In this document: positions 1 through 8,942 of the stretch, piece after piece | How the letters are laid out: every line of letters begins with the position of its first letter | Position numbering within the stretch: position 1 is the first letter of the stretch | From: Geojedonia litorea | GTDB lineage: Bacteria > Bacteroidota > Bacteroidia > Flavobacteriales > Flavobacteriaceae | Assembly: GCF_042654525.1 (NCBI RefSeq) | Contig: NZ_JBHSGP010000007.1 | Coordinates: 62,001-126,000, forward strand | Reading direction: 5' to 3' | Length of the DNA: 64,000 bases | Notes under the pieces: generated by a model | Databases searched by the model: none | What the model saw: only the letters and a program-made list of their open reading frames with translations | What the model was told of the DNA's origin: nothing | Translations under genes and position numbers: made by a program

Positions 1-409
1 TTGGCGTAACCAAACCTTGTAAATCACTTCCAGAAATACTAGAAATAGATCCTGTGACCTCTGTCTTTTTTTGCACACCGTAACCGATAACGACAATCTC
101 ATCTAATTCGGCTGCATCTTCGACCATTGATACATTAATTGTGTTTGAAGTACCTACGGTAACTTCTTTGGATTTAAGCCCTACGTAGGAGAACGCCAAT
201 ATGTCACCTGCTTTAGCACTTAATGAATAATTACCATCAAAATCAGTTTGAGTTCCAACTGTTGTTCCTTTTATCAGAATATTAACTCCGGCAATAGGAA
301 TCCCAGATTCATCAGACACTGTTCCTGAAATGGTTTTTTGTTGAGCAAATAAAATCTGCCCAACGAACACTAAAAATAGTGTTAGTAGTATGCTACATTT
401 TGTCTTCAT
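1..409 (-). CDS. SusC/RagA-type TonB-linked outer membrane receptor, N-terminal fragment
   Basis: Only the first 136 codons lie in the window; the gene runs off the left edge. The start is the ATG at 409-407. Residues 1-23 form a signal peptide ending in LFAQ. Residues about 25-100 form a carboxypeptidase-regulatory-like beta-sandwich (ISGTVSDESG, TDFDGNYSL). From about residue 103 comes DEIVVIGYGVQKKTEVTGSI, the hallmark that opens the plug of SusC/RagA receptors, which import glycans or peptides with a SusD lipoprotein. The substrate cannot be told from this fragment, and the expected SusD partner would lie outside. A possible promoter (TTG, 20 nt, CACATTTG, about 433-465) departs from consensus at the first base of the -7 box. 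Confidence 0.93.
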   Translation of the reverse strand, partial: MKTKCSILLTLFLVFVGQILFAQQKTISGTVSDESGIPIAGVNILIKGTTVGTQTDFDGNYSLSAKAGDILAFSYVGLKSKEVTVGTSNTINVSMVEDAAELDEIVVIGYGVQKKTEVTGSISSISGSDLQGLVTP

Positions 410-509
410 TTTTTTGAATTAGTTAAAAATTTTGCCGGCAAATGTGATAAATAATTACACATAAAGCAATAGAGCGTGTTAAATAATTAAAAATTTAACA
501 AAATAAATG

Positions 510-2204
510 TTAAAATGTTGAAGATAAACTAATATGAATTTTTGAATTAGAAAGTGTAAATTCTTGGTTTTCAGAGTTCCCGGAACTGTAATTTAATTTA
601 AAAAGCCCAGCTTGAGTGAGTAGGCCAAAACCAAAACCAAGACCTAAAAGTTTGTCTTTTACATCAATTATTTGGTTTTCAAAATAGGCGAGATCTATAA
701 CAGAATGAATGTAAAGATTATTGCTTACTCGGTATCGGTATTCTGAATTTAGTACCGAAAATAAATTTGCATATAAACTATTCTCTTCAAAACCCCTAAT
801 CGAGTTGATTCCGCCAAAACGCATAAGCTCATTTTCTAGATAATTATCTGACATTAGTGAACCACCATTTAATCTCAAATAAATATTATTTCTTGTGTTA
901 AGATGGAAAATTTTAAAAGTATCAAGATATAAACTTGTTTGTGATGTATTAATGTTTTCTAATGTTCGTTTGCCAGTCCCAAAACTTAAGTCAAAAAGAA
1001 AGTTTGTCGGAAATAAAATATCAAATTTTTGATTCCTTTGATGAGCATAATTGAATAAGTAGAAGTTTGATTTGTAATCCTGTAATAATGCTGTTGAATT
1101 CTCTAATAAATTATTCGATGAAATTGAATTAATACCTGCAGACAAAACATTTCTCGAATTAAATTGATAAATAAGTTTTGCAGATTGTGATGTTGTAATA
1201 AAAGTTGAATCTTTCCTAAATATGTTTAGTTTGAATTCGGTCCCTAATGGAGAACCAAAAACGTAAGGCATGCTTACCTTAATGTCAAAGGTTCGTTGTT
1301 TGTTCTCATCGCTTTTGTATAATAATTTAAGCGATTCTCCATAATTTAAGTTATTAGTAAGATTTAAATTTAAATAGCCATCAAATTCGATATTTCCTGT
1401 TTGATCGTTTGTTCCAAAACCTAAAAACCCATCAAAGGTGTTGCTGTTCGCTTTCTCAATATATATGTATAGAGAAGTTGAATCTTTAGTGAAAAGTAGT
1501 TCAGGTTCTCTTATTTGATTTGCGAAAACCAAATTTTCAAGATCTGATGTTTTACTATTAATTGATTTGATATTTAATAGTTGCTTTGGTTTAAGTTTTA
1601 AGTAATGCTTGATATATGATCTTGGAAACTTATCATAACCCTTGACTATAATTTGATCAATGGTTCGTTGGTCTTCATTCTCATTGATTATTACCAAAGT
1701 ACCTTTTAGGGTAAGGTCGTCATTCTTAAGAACATCAATAATCTGAATTTTTAAAAATGGATTGCCTTTTTCGGCCAAAGCAGCATTTAAATAGTTTAAA
1801 GATTCTTCGAGTTTTTCAAAACTTATCCTAAAAAAATCATCATTAACTTCTGAAGCAATATTAGATATGACTTTCTTTTCAATGAGTCCTTTATAATAGA
1901 GGTCTATGGATTTGTATTTTATTCCTATGTTAAATAAGGCAAGAAACGTGCTGTCATTCGCTTTTTGTATCGCTTCTAACTTGCTTTCTAAAAAACCTAT
2001 TTTTTCTAATTTATTTTTTAAGCTATAAATTTCATTATTCAGGGATTCATAATCATTAAATAGTTTCTTATAGCTAATCGAATCGAGAATTTTTGTTTCG
2101 TTTTCGGCTTGCCCTTTTGCTTTCAAAAGCAAGGATTGAGACTCCACAGTTGATGAAAATAACAAGCATAAAATCCCAATGGTTCCAAAAAGCTTTTTGA
2201 GCAT
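510..2204 (-). CDS. BamA/TamA-like outer membrane beta-barrel protein with POTRA-like region
   Basis: A 564-residue protein with a signal peptide (about residues 1-23). Its N-terminal half is a periplasmic region with a coiled-coil-like stretch, then a POTRA-like segment near residues 180-250 (IDQIIVKGYDKFPRSYIKHY). The C-terminal half consists of amphipathic beta strands and ends in phenylalanine (HISLSSTF), the usual barrel-assembly signal. This matches the BamA/TamA/Omp85 superfamily, which inserts or translocates proteins at the outer membrane. It is shorter than BamA and has fewer POTRA repeats, so it is more likely an accessory TamA-like member than the essential BamA. It is divergent from rpsL. 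The family call is firm; the specific role is not known. Confidence 0.72.
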   Translation of the reverse strand: MLKKLFGTIGILCLLFSSTVESQSLLLKAKGQAENETKILDSISYKKLFNDYESLNNEIYSLKNKLEKIGFLESKLEAIQKANDSTFLALFNIGIKYKSIDLYYKGLIEKKVISNIASEVNDDFFRISFEKLEESLNYLNAALAEKGNPFLKIQIIDVLKNDDLTLKGTLVIINENEDQRTIDQIIVKGYDKFPRSYIKHYLKLKPKQLLNIKSINSKTSDLENLVFANQIREPELLFTKDSTSLYIYIEKANSNTFDGFLGFGTNDQTGNIEFDGYLNLNLTNNLNYGESLKLLYKSDENKQRTFDIKVSMPYVFGSPLGTEFKLNIFRKDSTFITTSQSAKLIYQFNSRNVLSAGINSISSNNLLENSTALLQDYKSNFYLFNYAHQRNQKFDILFPTNFLFDLSFGTGKRTLENINTSQTSLYLDTFKIFHLNTRNNIYLRLNGGSLMSDNYLENELMRFGGINSIRGFEENSLYANLFSVLNSEYRYRVSNNLYIHSVIDLAYFENQIIDVKDKLLGLGFGFGLLTQAGLFKLNYSSGNSENQEFTLSNSKIHISLSSTF

Positions 2205-2303
2205 AAAAATTGAATAGATATCAAATATTAACGTAAAAAATCATCTAAAAATATGGTATTAAAAAAATAAATCCTCAATCTTTTTAAAATTAATCATTTT
2301 ACA

Positions 2304-2334
2304 TTTGAAAAATTGATATTTATTTCTACCTTTG
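2304..2334 (+). promoter_or_regulatory. Promoter of the ribosomal supercluster (upstream of rpsL)
   Basis: TTTG at 2304-2307 is followed after 19 nt by TACCTTTG at 2327-2334. This fits the Bacteroidota primary sigma-factor consensus (TTG, 17-23 nt, TAnnTTTG). It leaves an untranslated leader of roughly 40 nt before the rpsL ATG at 2380. It is the only convincing promoter seen ahead of the long run of ribosomal genes. Confidence 0.8.
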
Positions 2335-2379
2335 CAGCCCTCTAAAGAGAGGGTTTAACAAAATTATATATAGAAATAT

Positions 2380-2754
2380 ATGCCAACAATTTCACAATTA
2401 GTACGAAAAGGAAGAGCCAAAATAACCAAGAAGAGTAAATCGGCTGCTTTAGATTCGTGTCCACAACGTCGTGGAGTTTGTACGCGTGTTTACACTACTA
2501 CACCTAAAAAACCTAACTCGGCAATGCGTAAAGTTGCAAGGGTAAGGTTGACTAATGGTAATGAGGTGAACGCATACATTCCAGGAGAGGGACACAATTT
2601 ACAAGAGCACTCGATAGTATTGGTTAGAGGTGGAAGGGTAAAAGATTTACCAGGAGTTAGATACCACATTGTTCGTGGTGCTTTAGACACAGCAGGTGTT
2701 GCAGGCAGAACACAACGTAGATCTAAGTATGGTGCAAAACGCCCTAAAAAGTAA
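2380..2754 (+). CDS. rpsL: 30S ribosomal protein S12
   Basis: A 124-residue protein of the 30S decoding centre. The two decoding loops are intact: PKKPNSA with Lys43, and GGRVKDLPG with Lys88 and Asp89. Substitutions at Lys43 and Lys88 give streptomycin resistance in other bacteria; both positions carry the wild-type residue here. It is the first gene of the str block, preceded by its own promoter and followed 22 nt later by rpsG. The length is normal for the family. Confidence 0.99.
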   Translation: MPTISQLVRKGRAKITKKSKSAALDSCPQRRGVCTRVYTTTPKKPNSAMRKVARVRLTNGNEVNAYIPGEGHNLQEHSIVLVRGGRVKDLPGVRYHIVRGALDTAGVAGRTQRRSKYGAKRPKK

Positions 2755-2776
2755 TTAAAAACTTTAAGAAGAAGAC

Positions 2777-3253
2777 ATGAGAAAAAGAGCAGCGAAAAAA
2801 AGACCGCTTTTACCAGATCCACGTTTTAACGATCAGTTAGTGACACGTTTCGTGAACATGATGATGTGGGATGGTAAGAAGTCAGTAGCTTTTAAAGTAT
2901 TCTATGATGCAATTGACATTGTAGATTCAAAAAAGACTGACGATGAAAAAACAGCTTTAGAATTATGGAAAGATGCTTTATCTAATGTGATGCCTCACGT
3001 AGAAGTACGTAGCCGTCGTGTTGGAGGTGCAACATTCCAAATCCCTATGCAAATTCGTCCAGATCGTAAAGTATCTACAGCCATGAAATGGTTAATTAGT
3101 TACTCACGTAAAAGAAATGAAAAATCTATGCCAGCTAAATTAGCTGCCGAAATCTTGGCTGCTGCCAAAGAAGAAGGTGCTGCTGTTAAAAAGCGTATGG
3201 ATACTCACAAAATGGCCGAAGCTAATAAAGCATTCTCACACTTTAGATTTTAA
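2777..3253 (+). CDS. rpsG: 30S ribosomal protein S7
   Basis: A 158-residue S7, the protein that nucleates assembly of the 30S head and lines the E site. Recognised from MRKRAAKKRPLLPDPRF at the start, VEVRSRRVGGATFQIP in the middle (about residues 74-90) and the HKMAEANKAFSHFRF end, where the tail stops much as in other short S7 forms. In E. coli S7 represses the str operon by binding the rpsL-rpsG spacer. Here that spacer is only 22 nt, too short for the E. coli-type site. Confidence 0.99.
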   Translation: MRKRAAKKRPLLPDPRFNDQLVTRFVNMMMWDGKKSVAFKVFYDAIDIVDSKKTDDEKTALELWKDALSNVMPHVEVRSRRVGGATFQIPMQIRPDRKVSTAMKWLISYSRKRNEKSMPAKLAAEILAAAKEEGAAVKKRMDTHKMAEANKAFSHFRF

Positions 3254-3259
3254 TTTAAG

Positions 3260-5386
3260 ATGGCAAGAGATTTAAAATATACAAGAAATATAGGTATTGC
3301 TGCTCATATTGATGCAGGAAAAACAACTACAACAGAACGTATTCTTTTCTATACAGGAGTATCTCACAAAATTGGTGAAGTACATGATGGAGCGGCTACT
3401 ATGGACTGGATGGAGCAAGAGCAAGAAAGAGGTATTACAATTACTTCTGCTGCGACTACTTGTGAGTGGGTTTTTCCTCGTTTAAATGGGGAGCCAACAC
3501 CAGATTCAAATAGTTTCCACTTTAATATTATAGATACCCCTGGTCACGTTGATTTTACGGTTGAAGTAAATCGTTCATTACGTGTATTAGATGGATTGGT
3601 ATTCTTGTTTAGTGCAGTTGATGGTGTTGAGCCTCAATCTGAAACTAACTGGAGACTTGCTGATAACTATAAAGTGCCTCGTATTGGTTTCGTAAATAAA
3701 ATGGACCGTCAAGGTGCTAACTTTATGGAAGTTAATAAGCAGGTTAAAGAAATGTTAGGTTCTAATGCAGTGCCTATCGTTCTTCCTATTGGTGACGAGA
3801 TCGATTTTAAAGGTGTTGTTGATTTAGTAAAGAACAGAGCTATTGTTTGGCATGACGAAACTTTAGGAGCTACTTTCGATGTGATCGAAATTCCTGAAGA
3901 ATTAAAAGCAGAAGCTAAACAATACAGAGCATTATTAATAGAAGAAGTAGCAACTTACGACGAGAACTTACTTGAGAAGTTCATGGAGGATGAAGATTCT
4001 ATTACAGAAGATGAAATTCACGCTGCATTAAGAGCTGCCGTTATGGATATGGCAATCATCCCAATGATTTGTGGTTCTTCATTTAAAAATAAAGGTGTTC
4101 AATTCTTGTTGGATGCTGTATGTAGATATTTACCTTCTCCTCTAGACAAAGAGGCTATTATCGGTGTGAATCCTGATACTGAAAAAGAAGAGAAAAGAAG
4201 ACCATCTGTTGATGAGCCGTTTGCTGCATTAGCATTTAAGATTGCTACAGATCCTTTCGTAGGTCGTTTAGCATTCTTCCGTGCCTATTCAGGACGTTTA
4301 GATGCAGGTTCTTACGTGTTAAATAATCGTTCAGGAAACAAAGAACGTATTTCACGTATTTACCAAATGCACGCTAATAAGCAAAATGCAATTGATTTTA
4401 TTGAAGCTGGAGATATTGGAGCTGCTGTAGGATTTAAATCTATCAAAACAGGAGATACATTATCAGATGAAAAACATCCTATTGTTTTAGAAAGTATGAA
4501 CTTCCCTGATCCAGTTATTGGTATCGCGGTTGAGCCTAAAACTAAAGCAGATGTTGATAAATTAGGTATGGCTTTATCTAAATTAGCTGAAGAAGATCCA
4601 ACATTTACTGTTAGAACTGATGAAGCATCAGGACAAACGATTATTTCTGGTATGGGTGAGCTTCACTTAGATATCATTGTAGATCGTTTACGTCGTGAGT
4701 TTAAAGTTGAAGTAAATCAAGGTCAACCTCAAGTAGAGTATAAAGAAGCTATCACAAGAACAGCACAACACAGAGAAGTTTACAAAAAACAATCTGGTGG
4801 TCGTGGTAAATTTGCCGATATCGTATTCACATTGAGTCCGGCAGATGAAGGAAAAACTGGTTTAGAGTTTGTTTCTGAAATCAAAGGAGGTAACGTTCCT
4901 AAAGAATTTATCCCTTCTATTGAAAAAGGATTCAAACAAGCCATGATTAATGGTCCATTAGCAGGTTACGAAGTAGATGCTATGAAAGTGACTCTAACAG
5001 ATGGTTCATACCATGATGTGGATTCTGATCAATTATCATTCGAATTGGCTGCAAAACTAGGATTTAAAGCTGCTGCAAAAGCTGCAAAAGCGGTAATCAT
5101 GGAGCCAATCATGAAATTAGAAGTGTTAACTCCTGAAGAAAACATGGGAGATATTGTAGGAGACCTTAACCGTCGTCGTGGTCAAGTAAATGACATGGGT
5201 GACAGAGCAGGTTCAAAAGTTGTGAAGGCACACGTGCCATTATCTGAAATGTTTGGTTATGTAACATCATTACGTACGCTATCTTCAGGTAGAGCAACAT
5301 CAACAATGGAATTTTCACATTATGCTGAAACTCCTTCAAACATTTCTGAAGAAGTAATTAAAGCAGCTAAAGGCGTTGAAGCTTAA
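3260..5386 (+). CDS. fusA: Translation elongation factor G
   Basis: A 708-residue GTPase that drives ribosomal translocation and, with RRF, ribosome recycling. Visible GTPase motifs are AHIDAGKTTTTER (G1, residues 15-27), the RGITITSAATT switch I segment, DTPGHVDF (G3, about 92) and NKMD (G4). Domain IV (GGRGKFADIVF) and the GYVTSLRTLSSGRAT segment of domain V follow. It starts 6 nt after the rpsG stop. The tuf gene that follows fusA in many bacteria is absent; rpsJ comes next after 11 nt. Confidence 0.99.
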   Translation: MARDLKYTRNIGIAAHIDAGKTTTTERILFYTGVSHKIGEVHDGAATMDWMEQEQERGITITSAATTCEWVFPRLNGEPTPDSNSFHFNIIDTPGHVDFTVEVNRSLRVLDGLVFLFSAVDGVEPQSETNWRLADNYKVPRIGFVNKMDRQGANFMEVNKQVKEMLGSNAVPIVLPIGDEIDFKGVVDLVKNRAIVWHDETLGATFDVIEIPEELKAEAKQYRALLIEEVATYDENLLEKFMEDEDSITEDEIHAALRAAVMDMAIIPMICGSSFKNKGVQFLLDAVCRYLPSPLDKEAIIGVNPDTEKEEKRRPSVDEPFAALAFKIATDPFVGRLAFFRAYSGRLDAGSYVLNNRSGNKERISRIYQMHANKQNAIDFIEAGDIGAAVGFKSIKTGDTLSDEKHPIVLESMNFPDPVIGIAVEPKTKADVDKLGMALSKLAEEDPTFTVRTDEASGQTIISGMGELHLDIIVDRLRREFKVEVNQGQPQVEYKEAITRTAQHREVYKKQSGGRGKFADIVFTLSPADEGKTGLEFVSEIKGGNVPKEFIPSIEKGFKQAMINGPLAGYEVDAMKVTLTDGSYHDVDSDQLSFELAAKLGFKAAAKAAKAVIMEPIMKLEVLTPEENMGDIVGDLNRRRGQVNDMGDRAGSKVVKAHVPLSEMFGYVTSLRTLSSGRATSTMEFSHYAETPSNISEEVIKAAKGVEA

Positions 5387-5397
5387 ATTTTAAGAAA

Positions 5398-5703
5398 ATG
5401 AGTCAAAAAATCAGAATAAAATTAAAATCATACGATCACAATTTAGTAGACAAATCTGCTGATAAGATTGTAAAAACTGTAAAAAGTACAGGTGCGGTAG
5501 TAACAGGACCAATTCCATTACCAACCCACAAAAAGATTTTCACAGTGTTACGTTCACCTCACGTAAACAAGAAGTCAAGAGAACAATTTCAATTAAGCTC
5601 ATATAAGCGCTTATTAGATATTTACTCTTCATCTTCTAAAACTATTGATGCTTTGATGAAACTTGAATTACCAAGTGGAGTAGAAGTAGAGATAAAAGTG
5701 TAA
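5398..5703 (+). CDS. rpsJ: 30S ribosomal protein S10
   Basis: A 101-residue S10 (NusE), a component of the 30S head that in other bacteria also joins NusB in antitermination complexes. The signature GPIPLPTHKKIFTVLRSPHV and the KSREQF turn are clear. It joins the str genes (11 nt after fusA) to the S10 block. The junction after it is an unusual 143-nt spacer with hairpins, described separately. Confidence 0.99.
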   Translation: MSQKIRIKLKSYDHNLVDKSADKIVKTVKSTGAVVTGPIPLPTHKKIFTVLRSPHVNKKSREQFQLSSYKRLLDIYSSSSKTIDALMKLELPSGVEVEIKV

Positions 5704-5846
5704 GTGAAATTCAAGGTTTAAATCCTTGAAGACATGTCCAGAGCTGCGAGCAAAGGAAAAACGGGAAAAAATACAATTCAGGGTTGAAACGTATTTTGAC
5801 CCTGAAATTTTTTAAATAAGTAAGTAATAATTAATAATTAATAAAT
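5704..5846 (+). promoter_or_regulatory. Structured 143-nt spacer between rpsJ and rplC (candidate attenuator or ribosomal-protein leader)
   Basis: The spacer holds two perfect inverted repeats. The first is TTCAAGG/CCTTGAA at 5710-5716 and 5724-5730, with a 7-nt loop. The second is TTCAGGGT/ACCCTGAA at 5777-5784 and 5799-5806, followed at once by a T-rich run (5807-5813) as in an intrinsic terminator. Between them is a GC-richer stretch (GAGCTGCGAGC, 5741-5751) that stands out from its AT-rich surroundings. This layout suggests attenuation or an autogenous binding site for L3, L4 or another product. It is inferred from eye-read pairing only. Confidence 0.55.
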
Positions 5847-6464
5847 ATGTCTGGGTTAATAGGAAAAAAAATCGGTATGACCAGCATCTACGATGAAAAT
5901 GGAAAAAACATTCCATGTACAGTAATCGAAGCTGGACCATGTATCGTTACCCAAGTCAGAACCGAAGAGGTTGACGGGTATAATGCTCTTCAACTTGGTT
6001 TCGATGACAAGACAGAGAAAAGTGCTACAAAAGCTGAAACGGGTCACGCCAAAAAAGCAGGTACTTCTGTTAAAATTAAAGTCGCTGAATTCCAAGGATT
6101 TGAAGAAGATTACAAATTAGGTGATGCTATCACAGTAGAACACTTTATTGAAGGTGAATTTGTTGATATTGCAGGTACCTCTAAAGGAAAAGGTTTCCAA
6201 GGAGTTGTAAAGCGTCATGGTTTTGGCGGAGTTGGTCAAGCAACGCATGGTCAGCACAACCGTTTAAGAGCTCCAGGTTCTATTGGTGCTGCTTCATATC
6301 CTGCGAGAGTATTCAAAGGAATGAAAATGGCCGGAAGAATGGGTGGCGAAAGAGTGAAAGTTGAAAATTTAAGAGTGTACAAAGTAGTTCCTGAAAAGAA
6401 TTTACTTGTAGTAAAAGGATGTGTTCCTGGTCATAAAAACTCTTATGTAATCATTGAGAAATAA
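5847..6464 (+). CDS. rplC: 50S ribosomal protein L3
   Basis: A 205-residue L3, an early 50S assembly protein whose extended loop reaches the peptidyl-transferase centre. The loop is recognised from SKGKGFQGVVKRHGFGG and HGQHNRLRAPGSIGAASYP, then KGMKMAGRMGG. Its TAA shares its last base with the rplD ATG (1-nt overlap at 6464), which suggests translational coupling. A 143-nt structured leader precedes it. Confidence 0.99.
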   Translation: MSGLIGKKIGMTSIYDENGKNIPCTVIEAGPCIVTQVRTEEVDGYNALQLGFDDKTEKSATKAETGHAKKAGTSVKIKVAEFQGFEEDYKLGDAITVEHFIEGEFVDIAGTSKGKGFQGVVKRHGFGGVGQATHGQHNRLRAPGSIGAASYPARVFKGMKMAGRMGGERVKVENLRVYKVVPEKNLLVVKGCVPGHKNSYVIIEK

Positions 6465-7093
6465 TGAAAGTAGCAGTTTTAGATATCAACGGAAAAGACA
6501 CAGGTAGAAAAGCAGAGCTTTCTAAAGATGTGTTTGCGATAGAGCCTAATAACCATGCAGTTTATTTAGATGTTAAACAATATCTAGCTAACCAACGTCA
6601 AGGTACACACAAGGCTAAAGAAAGAGCAGAAATTGCAGGAAGTACACGTAAGATTAAAAAACAAAAAGGAACTGGTACTGCACGTGCAGGTTCTATTAAG
6701 TCTGGTGTATTTAAAGGCGGTGGACGTATGTTTGGTCCTAGACCAAGAAGCTATAGTTTCAAATTAAATAAAAACTTGAAGCGTTTAGCACGTAAATCGG
6801 CTTTAACAATGAAGGCAAATGACAATAGCATTGTAGTTTTAGAGGACTTCAATTTTGAAACTCCAAAAACTAAAAATTTCACTGCTATTTTAAAGGCATT
6901 AGACATACAAGACAAAAAATCTTTGTTTGTGTTGGGTGCTTCAAATAATAATGTATATTTGTCATCACGAAATTTTGAAGGGTCTGAAGTTATAATCAAT
7001 TCAGAATTAAGCACTTACAAGATTTTAAATGCAAATAAATTAGTCCTTTTAGAGAGTTCTTTAGAAGGAATTGAAACGAATTTAAGTAAATAA
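6464..7093 (+). CDS. rplD: 50S ribosomal protein L4
   Basis: A 209-residue L4. Its extended loop lines the exit tunnel (KKQKGTGTARAGSIKSGVFKGG, about residues 67-88). In E. coli L4 also represses the S10 operon by acting on its leader RNA. Here the matching candidate target is the spacer upstream of rplC rather than a leader in front of rpsJ. Start and stop are tightly packed (1-nt overlap with rplC, 7 nt to rplW). Confidence 0.99.
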   Translation: MKVAVLDINGKDTGRKAELSKDVFAIEPNNHAVYLDVKQYLANQRQGTHKAKERAEIAGSTRKIKKQKGTGTARAGSIKSGVFKGGGRMFGPRPRSYSFKLNKNLKRLARKSALTMKANDNSIVVLEDFNFETPKTKNFTAILKALDIQDKKSLFVLGASNNNVYLSSRNFEGSEVIINSELSTYKILNANKLVLLESSLEGIETNLSK

Positions 7094-7100
7094 GAAAACC

Positions 7101-7391
7101 ATGAGTATCTTAATTAAACCTATCATCACCGAAAAAGCAACAACTAATAGTGAGTTGAATAATTGCTTTAGTTTTCAGGTGAATACAAAGGCGAACAAGG
7201 TAGAAATCAAAAAAGCAGTTGAAGCTGCTTATGGCGTTTCTGTTGAAAAAGTTCGTACTATAAATGTCCGTCCAGATAGAAGTACCAAGTTTACAAAAAC
7301 TGGTATTCAACATGGTAAAACAAATGCTGTTAAAAAAGCAATTGTACAACTGGCGGAAGGTGAAACTATTGATTTATACAGTAATCTGTAA
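7101..7391 (+). CDS. rplW: 50S ribosomal protein L23
   Basis: A 96-residue L23, which sits at the tunnel exit and docks trigger factor and the signal recognition particle. Recognised from IIKPIITEKATTNSELN at the start and the VRTINVRPDRS core. Normal family length; 7 nt after rplD and 10 nt before rplB. Confidence 0.98.
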   Translation: MSILIKPIITEKATTNSELNNCFSFQVNTKANKVEIKKAVEAAYGVSVEKVRTINVRPDRSTKFTKTGIQHGKTNAVKKAIVQLAEGETIDLYSNL

Positions 7392-7401
7392 TTAGACAAA
7401 C

Positions 7402-8229
7402 ATGTCAGTAAGAAAATTAAAACCGATCACATCAGCTCAGCGATTTAGAGTAGTAAATGGATTTGACGCCATCACTACTGATAAGCCGGAGAAAAGCTTG
7501 CTTGCTCCGAACAAAAGATCTGGTGGTAGAAACAGTCAAGGAAAAATGACTATGCGCCATATTGGTGGAGGTCATAAAAGAAAGTATCGTATTATTGATT
7601 TCAAACGTAACAAAACTGGAATTCCAGCTGAAGTTAAGTCAATCGAGTACGATCCAAACAGAACAGCATTTATCGCATTATTGAACTACCAAGATGGTGA
7701 GAAAACTTACATCATTGCTCAAAATGGTTTACAAGTTGGGCAAAATGTAGTTTCTGGTAAAGAAGGTGTAGCTCCAGAAATTGGAAATGCAATGCCATTG
7801 AGCCAAATTCCATTAGGAACTATTATTTCCTGTATTGAATTACGTCCTGGTCAAGGTGCAGTTATGGCACGTAGTGCTGGTGCATTTGCTCAATTAATGG
7901 CAAGAGATGGAAAATTTGCAACCGTGAAATTACCTTCAGGTGAAACACGATTAATACTTGCAGATTGTATGGCTACAATTGGAGTCGTTTCAAATTCTGA
8001 TCATCAATTATTAGTATCTGGTAAAGCAGGTAGAAGTAGATGGTTAGGAAGAAGACCTAGAGTTAGACCAGTAGTTATGAACCCAGTTGATCACCCAATG
8101 GGTGGTGGTGAAGGTCGTGCTTCAGGAGGTCATCCAAGATCTAGAAACGGTATTCCAGCTAAAGGTTACAGAACACGTTCTAAAACCAAAGCGAGTAATA
8201 AATATATTGTAGAACGTAGAAAGAAATAA
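7402..8229 (+). CDS. rplB: 50S ribosomal protein L2
   Basis: A 275-residue L2, needed for subunit joining and peptidyl-transferase assembly. The GRNSQGKMTMRHIGGGHKRKYR block and the catalytic-centre-proximal MNPVDHPMGGGEGRASGG segment are clear. The usual HPHGGG is HPMGGG here, a form I associate with Bacteroidota. It lies between rplW and rpsS with spacers of about 10 nt. Confidence 0.99.
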   Translation: MSVRKLKPITSAQRFRVVNGFDAITTDKPEKSLLAPNKRSGGRNSQGKMTMRHIGGGHKRKYRIIDFKRNKTGIPAEVKSIEYDPNRTAFIALLNYQDGEKTYIIAQNGLQVGQNVVSGKEGVAPEIGNAMPLSQIPLGTIISCIELRPGQGAVMARSAGAFAQLMARDGKFATVKLPSGETRLILADCMATIGVVSNSDHQLLVSGKAGRSRWLGRRPRVRPVVMNPVDHPMGGGEGRASGGHPRSRNGIPAKGYRTRSKTKASNKYIVERRKK

Positions 8230-8239
8230 TTGAGATAAT

Positions 8240-8518
8240 ATGGCACGTTCATTAAAAAAAGGACCTTACATCCATTATAAATTAGATAAAAAAGTAGCTG
8301 AAAATGTTGCAGCTAACAAAAAAACTGTAATCAAAACTTGGTCTAGAGCCTCAATGATTACTCCAGATTTTGTTGGTCAAACTATTGCAGTTCACAATGG
8401 TCGTCAATTTGTTCCAGTTTATGTAACTGAAAACATGGTAGGTCACAAATTAGGAGAATTTTCACCAACACGTTCGTTTAGAGGACATGCAGGTGCTAAG
8501 AATAAAGGTAAAAAATAA
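8240..8518 (+). CDS. rpsS: 30S ribosomal protein S19
   Basis: A 92-residue S19 that pairs with S13 in the 30S head. Diagnostic are MARSLKKGPYIHYKLDKKV, KTWSRASMITPDFVGQTIAVHNG and HKLGEFSPTRSFRGH. Complete and of normal length. Confidence 0.99.
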   Translation: MARSLKKGPYIHYKLDKKVAENVAANKKTVIKTWSRASMITPDFVGQTIAVHNGRQFVPVYVTENMVGHKLGEFSPTRSFRGHAGAKNKGKK

Positions 8519-8526
8519 GAAGCGCT

Positions 8527-8934
8527 ATGGGAAGTCGTAAAAAACAAATGGCAGACGCTATTAAAGAAGACAAGAAGCAAGTTGCATTTGCAAAACTTAA
8601 CAATTGTCCTACCTCACCAAGAAAAATGCGTTTAATGGCAGATTTGGTACGAGGTGAAAAAGCTGAAAAAGCACTTCAGATCCTTAAATTTAGTTCAAAA
8701 GAGGCATCTCGTCGTTTAGAGAAACTGTTGCTTTCTGCAATAGCTAACTGGCAAGCAAAAAATGAAGATGCAAGTATTGAAGATGCAGATTTATTTGTAA
8801 AAGAGATCAGAGTAGATGGTGGTAGTATGTTAAAAAGGCTACGTCCAGCTCCTCAAGGTCGTGCACACAGAATTAGAAAACGTTCTAATCACGTAACTGT
8901 TGTGATTGGTTCATTAAATAACACACAAGCTTAA
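8527..8934 (+). CDS. rplV: 50S ribosomal protein L22
   Basis: A 135-residue L22 whose beta hairpin lines the exit tunnel near the macrolide site. Recognised from NCPTSPRKMRLMADLVRG, the MLKRLRPAPQGRAHRIRKR hairpin and the RSNHVTVVIG end. It carries a short N-terminal extension (MGSRKKQMADAIKEDKK) before the usual start of the fold; I know this extension from flavobacterial L22, so the upstream ATG is kept. Confidence 0.98.
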   Translation: MGSRKKQMADAIKEDKKQVAFAKLNNCPTSPRKMRLMADLVRGEKAEKALQILKFSSKEASRRLEKLLLSAIANWQAKNEDASIEDADLFVKEIRVDGGSMLKRLRPAPQGRAHRIRKRSNHVTVVIGSLNNTQA

Positions 8935-8942
8935 ATAGAGAT

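Noticed and set aside
2490..2822. 110-codon open frame opposite rpsL and rpsG
   Set aside because: It overlaps two certain ribosomal genes and shows no motif.
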